64,000 nt of DNA, taken from assembly GCF_003668875.1 (NCBI RefSeq), contig NZ_RAWM01000001.1, positions 62,001-126,000 on the forward strand, read 5' to 3'. The position numbers and the translations under genes are program-made. Position 1 is the stretch's first letter. Each line of letters opens with the position of its first letter. This document shows, piece by piece, positions 57,598 to 64,000 of this stretch. Source of the DNA: Corallococcus interemptor (GTDB taxonomy: Bacteria > Myxococcota > Myxococcia > Myxococcales > Myxococcaceae). Under the pieces are notes generated by a model that ran no database searches, was not told the DNA's origin, and saw nothing but the letters and a program-made list of their open reading frames with translations.

Positions 57598-59577
57598 CTA
57601 CTTCGCTTCCGCCGCCATCACGACGCCGGCCTTCTTCAGCTCCTCGTCGATGACCTTCTTGAAGGCATCGAAGGGCTGCGCACCCACCAGCGTGCGGCCG
57701 TTGATGAAGAACGTCGGGGTGCCGTTGGCGCCCTTGGAGGCGCCGTCCGCCATGTCCGACTCGATCTGCTTGTCGAACTTGCCGGAGTCCAGGTCCGCCT
57801 TGAACTTGTTCATGTCCAGCTTCAGCTCCTGGGCGTACTTCTCCAGGCTCTCGCGGTCCAGCGAGCGCTGGTTGGCGAAGAGCTTGTCGTGCATCTCCCA
57901 GAACTTGCCCTGCTCGTTCGCGGCCATGGAGGCCACGGCGGCGAGCTTCGCGTGCTGGTGGAAGGACAGGGGCTGGTGCTTGAAGGCGATCTTGACCTTG
58001 CCCTTGTAGACCTTCTCCACCTGCTCCAGGGTCGGCACGGCGCGGCTGCAGAAGGGGCACTCGAAGTCGGACCAGGCGACGATGGTGACGGGCGCGTTCT
58101 TCGGGCCGCGCACCGGGGCGTTGCCCACTTCCACCTTCTGCACGGCCGGCTCGGCGGGCGCCGCGGGGGCGGCCGGAGCGGCGTTCACGTTGTCCTGGTT
58201 CAGCCTGGCGTAGAGCTCCTCCGCCTTGGTGCCGGCGGCGAGCGCCTTGTCGGCCTTGGCGATCTCCTGGTCGATGAGGGGCTTGAAGGCCTCGAAGGGC
58301 TGCGCGCCGGAGAGGAAGCGGCCGTTGATGAAGAAGGCCGGGGTGCCGTTGGCGCCCACCGACATGCCCGCGGAGGCGTCCGCGTCCACCTTCGCGGAGA
58401 TCTTGGCGGACTCCAGGTCGGCCTTGAACTTGTTCATGTTCAGGCCCAGCTCCTGGGCGTACTTCTCCAGGTCACCGCGCTCCAGGGCGCGCTGGTTGGC
58501 GAAGAGCTTGTCGTGCATCTCCCAGAACTTGCCCTGCTCGTGGGCGGCCATGGAGGCCTGCGCCGCGAGCTTCGCGTGCGAGTGCATGGGCAGCGGCTGG
58601 TGGCGGAACACCACGCGCACGTCCTTGCCGTAGGTCTCCTTGATCTTGTTGAGCGTCGGCACCGCGCGGCTGCAGAAGGGGCACTCGAAGTCGGACCACT
58701 CGACGATGGTCACCTTCGCGGTGGCCGGGCCGAAGGAGGGCGAGTCCGAGGGGATCTCCACCTTCTTCGCGGCGGCGGCGGGCTCCGCCTGGGGCTGGGA
58801 GGGGCGCGAGGGGGCGCGGTCGACGCCCTTCTCGATGGTGCGCGCGTACACCTGCGACGGCGCGACGCCGCTCTTCACCAGGCCCTCGGCCTTGGCGAGC
58901 TCCTCGTCGATGAGGGCCTTGAAGTTGTCGATGGGCTGCGCGCCGGAGAGGAAGCGGCCGTTGATGAAGAAGGCCGGCGTGCCGCTGGCGCCCATCTGCT
59001 GGGCCAGGGCCTGATCCTTGTCGATGGTGGCGCCCAGGCGCTCATCCGCCATGTCCGCCTTCCACTTCGCCACGTCCAGGCCGAGCTGCTTGGCGTAGCC
59101 CTCCAGGCTCTCCGCATCCAGCTTCTTGTTGTTGGCGAAGAGCAGGTTGTGCATGTCCCAGTACTTGCCCTGCTCACCGGCCGCGAGCGCCGCGAGGGCG
59201 GCGGGGCGGGCGTGCGGGTGGAAGGACAGCGGGTTCTGGCGCATCACCACGCGCAGCTTGCTGCCGTAGTCCTTCTGGAGCTGCTCGACGGTGTTGTGCG
59301 CGCGGCTGCAGAACGGGCACTCGTAGTCGGAGAACTCCACGATGGTGACGAGCGCGTTGGCGCTGCCCTTCGTCGGGGCGCCGTCCACGGGCACCTTGAA
59401 GACGGTGGGGTCCACGGCGCGCGCGGGCTTGTTGGCCGCCTGCGCGACGGTGGGCGTGTTACCGGTGGTGGATTTCGAGCCGGTGGCGGCACGGCCGCCA
59501 ACGAACCCGAGCACCAGGCCGACCAGCAGGGCCACGATGACATTGGGCTTCATGGGTTGGGAATGCTCCTGCGCCAT
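57598..59577 (-). CDS. Membrane-anchored protein with three tandem DsbA-like thioredoxin domains
   Basis: 659 residues from ATG 59577 (GGAG eight bases upstream; an internal ATG at 59553 is also possible). One N-terminal membrane helix (VIVALLVGLVLGFVGGRAA) anchors it, with the rest in the periplasm. Three DsbA/Thioredoxin_4 domains each carry a CPFC active site: Cys87-Cys90, Cys299-Cys302 and Cys507-Cys510. Each also has a cis-Pro loop (SGTPAFFINGRFL, NGTPAFFINGRFL, NGTPTFFINGRTL). The repeats are about 210 residues apart and very alike, so they arose by internal duplication. Linkers are Ala/Pro-rich. CPFC is of the type found in vitamin K reductase/DsbB partner enzymes; no partner is adjacent. 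It probably oxidises or isomerises periplasmic disulfides. Confidence 0.9.
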   Translation of the reverse strand: MAQEHSQPMKPNVIVALLVGLVLGFVGGRAATGSKSTTGNTPTVAQAANKPARAVDPTVFKVPVDGAPTKGSANALVTIVEFSDYECPFCSRAHNTVEQLQKDYGSKLRVVMRQNPLSFHPHARPAALAALAAGEQGKYWDMHNLLFANNKKLDAESLEGYAKQLGLDVAKWKADMADERLGATIDKDQALAQQMGASGTPAFFINGRFLSGAQPIDNFKALIDEELAKAEGLVKSGVAPSQVYARTIEKGVDRAPSRPSQPQAEPAAAAKKVEIPSDSPSFGPATAKVTIVEWSDFECPFCSRAVPTLNKIKETYGKDVRVVFRHQPLPMHSHAKLAAQASMAAHEQGKFWEMHDKLFANQRALERGDLEKYAQELGLNMNKFKADLESAKISAKVDADASAGMSVGANGTPAFFINGRFLSGAQPFEAFKPLIDQEIAKADKALAAGTKAEELYARLNQDNVNAAPAAPAAPAEPAVQKVEVGNAPVRGPKNAPVTIVAWSDFECPFCSRAVPTLEQVEKVYKGKVKIAFKHQPLSFHQHAKLAAVASMAANEQGKFWEMHDKLFANQRSLDRESLEKYAQELKLDMNKFKADLDSGKFDKQIESDMADGASKGANGTPTFFINGRTLVGAQPFDAFKKVIDEELKKAGVVMAAEAK

Positions 59578-59798
59578 AGGTCCGACTCCGGGCCCCAAGC
59601 GGGTGTCTGGGTAGGGAAAGGGGCGGGGTACTTAACAGAGGGAATTCCAGACACGCAAGCCGCGATGACCGCCTGCGTCCGCCCGATATCCAGAGGCCTC
59701 GAAGGGGCGGACAACGGCGCGTGGGGCAGCAAAATTCCCTCTGGGCGCGCGTGCCGTAGCGCTTGGGCCGTCACGGTTCCGTGAGAGGATGCGGGGCC

Positions 59799-60029
59799 AT
59801 GGAAGCCGGTGTGCGCGTGGATACGTCCGGGGCCCTCTGCCCGGTGCCCATCCTGGAGATCGCCAAGGCCATGCGCCGCCTTGAGCCCGGGACGCTGGTG
59901 GAGCTGGTCTCCACCGACCGAGGGCTGGAGGCGGACCTGCCCGCGTGGTGCGACGCGACGGGCAACGAGCTTGTCCGCATGGAGCGCCGCGGCGCCCACT
60001 ATGTGGGCTGGGTGCGCAAGGCGGGGTGA
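59799..60029 (+). CDS. tusA: TusA-like sulfurtransferase
   Basis: 76 residues from ATG 59799 (GAGAGG ten bases upstream). VDTSGALCPVPILEIAKAMR, with the active Cys14 in CPVP, and a following GTLVELVSTDRGLEADLPAW match TusA/SirA-type sulfur carriers (DxxxCPxP). It likely relays sulfur for tRNA thiolation or cofactor synthesis. The ending AHYVGWVRKAG is typical. It converges with the ABC ATPase, 19 bases away. Confidence 0.9.
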   Translation: MEAGVRVDTSGALCPVPILEIAKAMRRLEPGTLVELVSTDRGLEADLPAWCDATGNELVRMERRGAHYVGWVRKAG

Positions 60030-60048
60030 GCGTCCGTGGGGCGCGGGC

Positions 60049-60960
60049 CTACAGCAGCTGAAGGACGCGGTCCTCCAGGCGGCGGCCCCGGCTGACGCCG
60101 AGGATGAGCACCTGGTGCTGGAGGAGGTGAGCGACGGTGCGGCTGATGACCTCCTCCGCCTTGTGGGCCTGGCCGTCGAAGCGCACGCGCAGCACGTCCG
60201 TGCCCTCCATGCGCGCGTCGGTGACGCCGGGCAGCGAGGTGATTTCGGGGATGATGACGTCGCCCCGGGCGAGCTGGACGCGGAACTCGGCGCCCTGGCC
60301 GGTGAGCTCGGACATGGTGCCCGCCTGCGCGAGCGAGCCCTTGTCGAGGATGGCGGCGGCGTCGCACAGCTCCTCCAGCTCCTGGAGGTTGTGGCTGGAG
60401 ACGACGACCGTCTGCGTGCCCCGCATGTCCTTGATGACCTGGCGCACCTGCGCGGCGATGCGCGGATCCAGGCCGGCGGTGGGCTCGTCCAGGAGGACGA
60501 GCGGCGGGCGGCCCATCAGGGCCTGGGCCATGGCGGCGCGCTTGGCCATGCCGTGGCTGAGCGCCTGCGTCTGGACCTTCCAGGCCTCCATGAGGCCCAC
60601 CTTCTCCAGGGCGCCACGGGCCTCGTGCTCCGGCTGGGGCAGGTCCGACAGGCGGGCCCAGTACATGAGCAGCGCGCCCACCTCCCAGCCGGGGGGCAGC
60701 ACCGCGTCCTGGGGCAGCGCGCCCACGCGGCCCTTGAGGGCGCCGGGCGCGGTGGGCGACACGCCCATCACCTGGAGCGAGCCCTCGGACGGGTAGAGGT
60801 AGCCGCACATCATGGAGAAGGTCGTCGTCTTGCCGGCGCCGTTGGGGCCGATGAGGCCGAAGACGTCGCCCTGGCGCACCTGGAGGCTCACCGCGTTGAC
60901 GGCGACCTTCGGGCCGAAGCGCTTGGAGACGTTGTTCAGCTGGATGGCCAGGTCGCTCAC
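60049..60960 (-). CDS. ABC transporter ATP-binding protein
   Basis: 303 residues. Walker A GPNGAGKTTTFSMMCGYLYP, Q-loop in VGALPQDAVLPPGW, signature ALSHGMAKRAAMAQALMG (LSHGM replacing LSGGQ), Walker B LVLLDEPTAGLD and the His switch VVSSHNLQELEELC. The C-terminal 80 residues are the extra domain typical of drug/natamycin-type exporters. The start overlaps the permease stop by four bases (ATGA), so the two form a coupled two-gene exporter. Substrate unknown. Confidence 0.92.
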   Translation of the reverse strand: MSDLAIQLNNVSKRFGPKVAVNAVSLQVRQGDVFGLIGPNGAGKTTTFSMMCGYLYPSEGSLQVMGVSPTAPGALKGRVGALPQDAVLPPGWEVGALLMYWARLSDLPQPEHEARGALEKVGLMEAWKVQTQALSHGMAKRAAMAQALMGRPPLVLLDEPTAGLDPRIAAQVRQVIKDMRGTQTVVVSSHNLQELEELCDAAAILDKGSLAQAGTMSELTGQGAEFRVQLARGDVIIPEITSLPGVTDARMEGTDVLRVRFDGQAHKAEEVISRTVAHLLQHQVLILGVSRGRRLEDRVLQLL

Positions 60961-61844
60961 AGGTCCCTCGCGCGCAGGACGCCGTAGGCGCCGAAGAGGA
61001 AGACGGCCGCGAAGGCCGCGTAGGCCGCGCCGCTGGTGGCGAACTCGGCGAGCTTCGGGTGCAGCAGGTTGCCGGAGTAGTGCGACGGGGACAGGTAGCG
61101 CAGGTAGCGCAGCACGTTCTGCTCGCTCACGGCCTGGCCCACGGAGTCCATCAGCCAGAAGACGAAGAGCAGGATGAAGTTGAAGACGAGGCTCACCGCG
61201 GGGTTGCGGAAGAGGCTGGAGCAGAAGGACGTGAGGGCCACGTACGCCAGCGAGAAGACGATGGTGGCGCTCCAGAACTTCAGCAGGTTGAGCACCAGCA
61301 CCCCGAAGGCGAAGTCCGCGTTGAGGATGCGCGCGTAGATGAAGATGGCCAGGTCGATGATCAGCACCAGCCCCACCAGCAGTGTGGCCTGGGAGAGGAA
61401 CTTGCCCAGCAGCACGGAGGAGCGGCGCGCGCGCACCGTGAGGTAGCGCATGGAGCGCGGCCCCACCTCGCCGCTCACCTGATCAAAGCCCATCAGCGCG
61501 ATGTAGGCGGGCAGGAAGAAGAGGGTGATCTTGTAGACGATGAGCACCACGATGGGCACGTGGGCCAGGGCCTCCATCATCGCGGAGTCATTGCTGGTGA
61601 GAAAGCCCAGCACCCCGCGGTGCATCTGGTCGGCGGCCTGCGCGGCCATGTCCGGATCCATGGTGGAGCCGGGGAGCCCCGCGTTCAGCTGGCTTTGCAG
61701 CTCGCGGGTGACGAAGCCCACCACGAGCAGCACCAGCGCGGAGAACATGCTGTAGAGCCCGAGCAGCACGATGGCCCGGCCGCTTCGCACGGCCCGGCGC
61801 AGCTCGGCTGCCCAGATCACCAAAATCTCTTTGAGTCCGTCCAA
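60957..61844 (-). CDS. ABC transporter permease (ABC-2 type)
   Basis: 295 residues. About six membrane helices: VLLGLYSMFSALVLLVVGFV, VVLIVYKITLFFLPAYIALM, ATLLVGLVLIIDLAIFIYAR, ATIVFSLAYVALTSFCSSLF, LVFNFILLFVFWLMDSVGQA, YAAFAAVFLFGAYGVLRARD. The layout is that of ABC-2 exporters with a large loop after the first helix. It is the first gene of the pair and the ATPase follows by overlap. Divergent from the penicillin-binding protein gene. Confidence 0.88.
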   Translation of the reverse strand: MDGLKEILVIWAAELRRAVRSGRAIVLLGLYSMFSALVLLVVGFVTRELQSQLNAGLPGSTMDPDMAAQAADQMHRGVLGFLTSNDSAMMEALAHVPIVVLIVYKITLFFLPAYIALMGFDQVSGEVGPRSMRYLTVRARRSSVLLGKFLSQATLLVGLVLIIDLAIFIYARILNADFAFGVLVLNLLKFWSATIVFSLAYVALTSFCSSLFRNPAVSLVFNFILLFVFWLMDSVGQAVSEQNVLRYLRYLSPSHYSGNLLHPKLAEFATSGAAYAAFAAVFLFGAYGVLRARDL

Positions 61845-61993
61845 GGTGCACAGGACCCTACTGGACCTCCGGGTGCCTTCCCAGGTTTCTGGCGGACGAA
61901 GGAGGCAGTCGAGGAGGCAAGCCGTGGACAGCGCGCCCTCAGCGCGTAGGATCCCGGCCGTCTGCTCCCTGCCCCCAAGGAGAGCCCCGAAGA

Positions 61994-63475
61994 ATGACGA
62001 TGCGCCGCTTCCTCGCCGCCCTGCCGCTGTTCCCCCTCACGCTGCTCCTGGGCGCCTCCGCGCCCGGGCCGGACGCGAACACCCCGCCGTCACCGGCCGC
62101 CCCGTCGGATGCGCGGGCACTGGCGCAGTCGGTGACCGCGCTGGGAACGGACGCGGGGCCCGTGGGCGCCCGCGCGCTGGTGGAGAAGGTGGAGGCCGAG
62201 CAGATGGCCCCGGACTCCGGAGCCGCCGGTGAGGCCGTGGCGGCCACGCCGCCCGAGGACACGCGCCCGGTGGATGCCCGCGCGCTGGCGGAGGCGCTGG
62301 CCGCGAAGGACGCCGCCGCGCTGGAGCCGGGCATGGTGCCTCCCATGCCGGTGCCCTCGCGTGAGAAGTCACCGCCGTTCGCGAAGCTCCAGGGGCTGCC
62401 GCGCGCGCAGGACCTGGTGGCCCGCGCGAAGCTGGAGGGCAACAAGCTGGTGGTGAAGGGCGGCAAGAGCGCGCCGGATCAGGTGCTCACCATCGACCCG
62501 GGCCTCCAGGCCTCGCTCACGAAGATCATGCAGAACTACCAGGTGCCCTATGGCGCCGCGGTGGTGCTGGAGCCGTCCACCGGCCGCGTGCTCGCGATGG
62601 CGGAGCACTCGGAGGCGAAGCCGGAGCTGCGCGGGCTGCCCATCCGCGCGGTGTACCCGGCCGCGAGCATCTTCAAGATCGTCACCGGCAGCGCGCTCAT
62701 GGAAGCCGGCGTGTCCCCCGAGACCGAGGCGTGCTTCCACGGCGGCAAGCGCCGCCTCAACGAGCGGCAGCTGGAGGACACCGAGCGCGACGGCGCCTGC
62801 TATTCGCTGGCGCTGGCCATGGGCAAGAGCGCCAACGTCATCTTCGCCAAGATGACCAGCAAGCACCTGTCCGCGGACGCCCTCAAGCGCATGGCGGCGC
62901 GGCTGCGCTTCAACCGCGAGATCCCCTTCGCCCAGCCGCTGGACGTGTCGCTCGCGTACATCCCCGAGGACGGCTTCGCGCTGGCCAACACCGGCGCGGG
63001 CTTCGGTGACGTGTACCTGTCCCCGCTGCACGGCGCGCTGCTGGCCGCCGTCGCCGCCAACGAGGGCCGCTGGGTGGACCCCGTGCTGGTGGAGCCGGAG
63101 CCCTTCATGCCCCTGCCGGAGCCCGAGCCCGTGCTCACGCCCACCGCCGCGCACGCGCTCACCCGGATGCTGGAGGAGACCGTCACCCACGGCACCGCGC
63201 GCGGCGTCTTCCGCGAGCGCGGCTTCCAGGTGAAGGACGCCGTGGGCAAGACGGGCACGCTCGCGGACCGTGAGCCCTTCCGCGACTACTCGTGGTTCGT
63301 GGGCTTCGCGCCCAAGGACAACCCGCGCGTGGCCGTGGCGGCGCTCATCGTGAACGACCCCAAGTGGCGCATCCGCGGCTCCTACCTGGGCCGCGAGGCC
63401 CTGCGCCTGGCGCTGGAGCGCATCCCCGCGCCAGTGGAAGTGACGGCCCCCGCGGGCGCCGCCGGCAAGCACTGA
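61994..63475 (+). CDS. Penicillin-binding transpeptidase-domain protein
   Basis: 493 residues from ATG 61994. A signal peptide (MTMRRFLAALPLFPLTLLLG) and an Ala/Pro-rich region to about residue 140 precede the transpeptidase domain. The penicilloyl serine site is AASIFKIVTG (Ser225-x-x-Lys228), SxN is GKSANVIFAK (Ser279-Ala-Asn281) and KTG is AVGKTGTLAD (Lys419-Thr-Gly421). The length and the single domain resemble class B-like or D,D-transpeptidase relatives without the usual N-terminal pedestal. It likely cross-links peptidoglycan. The next gene converges 12 bases away. Confidence 0.9.
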   Translation: MTMRRFLAALPLFPLTLLLGASAPGPDANTPPSPAAPSDARALAQSVTALGTDAGPVGARALVEKVEAEQMAPDSGAAGEAVAATPPEDTRPVDARALAEALAAKDAAALEPGMVPPMPVPSREKSPPFAKLQGLPRAQDLVARAKLEGNKLVVKGGKSAPDQVLTIDPGLQASLTKIMQNYQVPYGAAVVLEPSTGRVLAMAEHSEAKPELRGLPIRAVYPAASIFKIVTGSALMEAGVSPETEACFHGGKRRLNERQLEDTERDGACYSLALAMGKSANVIFAKMTSKHLSADALKRMAARLRFNREIPFAQPLDVSLAYIPEDGFALANTGAGFGDVYLSPLHGALLAAVAANEGRWVDPVLVEPEPFMPLPEPEPVLTPTAAHALTRMLEETVTHGTARGVFRERGFQVKDAVGKTGTLADREPFRDYSWFVGFAPKDNPRVAVAALIVNDPKWRIRGSYLGREALRLALERIPAPVEVTAPAGAAGKH

Positions 63476-63487
63476 AAGGCGCGGCGG

Positions 63488-64000
63488 TCAGGACAGTGGA
63501 CGCGGGGTGAGCTTCACCAGCCCCGTGTCCACGAAGCCCTGGAAGAACTTCAGCGCCTCCAGCTCCTGCAGCGGCGACACGTGCACGATGGCCGCCACGT
63601 CCCGCCGCCCGTCGATGCGCGACAGCAGGTAGCGCTCCGGTGACGTGAGCGGCAGCGTCTTCAGGTGCGCGGGCGTCACCATCAGCGCCGGCACTCGCGA
63701 CGGCTCCATCAGCGCCTTGCGCAGCTCCGTGAGCAGGCGGCTCTCCGCGTCGCGCAGGAGCTTCAGCGTGTGCTCCGTCGGAGCGATTTCGTGCGCCCTC
63801 CGGACCAGCGCCTCGCCGTCGCGCAGGTTGCCCGCGTCCAGGAAGAGCTGGGCGGCCTGGAGCACCTCGTCGGAGGAGGACTCGGAGCCGATGACGCCGC
63901 CCGCGTTCAGGTCGTCGTCATCATCCTCCACCACGACGACGGTGTGCGCGCCGGGCTCCGGGGCGGGGAGGGGCGCCTCGTCGGAGACGCGCAGCGCGTC
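63488..64000 (-). CDS. C-terminal part of a hypothetical protein (5' end beyond window)
   Basis: The frame is open to the right edge, so only about the last 170 residues are seen. An acidic linker (VVVEDDDDDLNAGG) leads to a TPR-like helical pair (EVLQAAQLFLDAGNLRDGEA) and then to TSPERYLLSRIDGRRDVAAI and QELEALKFFQGFVDTGLVKL. That last region is the type of C-terminal domain that follows DUF4388 in myxobacterial regulators, suggesting such a protein, but this is from memory. Confidence 0.55.
   Translation of the reverse strand, partial: DALRVSDEAPLPAPEPGAHTVVVVEDDDDDLNAGGVIGSESSSDEVLQAAQLFLDAGNLRDGEALVRRAHEIAPTEHTLKLLRDAESRLLTELRKALMEPSRVPALMVTPAHLKTLPLTSPERYLLSRIDGRRDVAAIVHVSPLQELEALKFFQGFVDTGLVKLTPRPLS

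Overview
The window looks like a chromosomal segment of a myxobacterium, most likely Myxococcaceae (Corallococcus or Myxococcus type). The base composition is very G+C rich with strong G/C third positions. The gene content also fits: Ser/Thr kinases with zinc-ribbon and FHA partners, many lipoproteins, a GerW/YtfJ-like spore protein, Kelch lipoproteins, a planctomycete/myxobacterial DUF1588-DUF1501 operon and a DUF6310/DUF5953-like pair. The assignment rests on gene content and base composition alone; no rRNA is present.

Left part (1-34 kb) is accessory. It opens with the 3' part of a membrane-anchored beta-propeller-like gene followed by a TIR-winged helix-TPR gene. Next come a lipoprotein, a frameshifted gerW-like gene, a bile-acid:sodium symporter-family carrier, an arylsulfatase with an MgtC-like membrane protein, and a three-gene secreted/cytochrome operon (DUF1588-like, c-type lipoprotein, Tat-exported DUF1501-like). 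From 13.9 to 19.4 kb a two-gene McrBC restriction system sits between debris: a decayed IS91-type transposase, a frameshifted small gene, and a chimera of a truncated membrane protein and a Cys-rich protein tail. From 19.5 to 25.5 kb are a Kelch lipoprotein, an FAD monooxygenase, an alpha/beta hydrolase, and a class I lanthipeptide precursor with a LanC cyclase but no dehydratase. From 25.8 to 34.0 kb are a lipoprotein nuclease-like toxin candidate with its partner, then a complete type I restriction system (hsdM-hsdS-hsdR), ending at tRNA-Glu and tRNA-Lys.

Right part (34.6-64 kb) is dense housekeeping or conserved myxobacterial sequence. It holds a GreB-type elongation factor, a PIN-PhoH ATPase, DUF493, a diacylglycerol-kinase-like lipid kinase, DnaK with a clear promoter and terminator, and a MoxR ATPase/vWA/coiled-coil triad. 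Then come a DisA_N (c-di-AMP type) protein, a DksA/TraR zinc-finger protein, a Ser/Thr kinase flanked by two zinc-ribbon FHA proteins, a bifunctional Rel/SpoT, RidA, a triple-DsbA fusion, TusA, an ABC exporter, a penicillin-binding transpeptidase, and a partial gene running off the end.

Most interesting are the orphan lanthipeptide/LanC pair, the candidate defence genes (TIR-TPR without an NTPase, McrB with a very long novel N-terminus, DUF6310/DUF5953-like pair), the DisA_N protein with an altered RHR motif beside ppGpp genes, and the recurrence of single-base indels in or near G runs.
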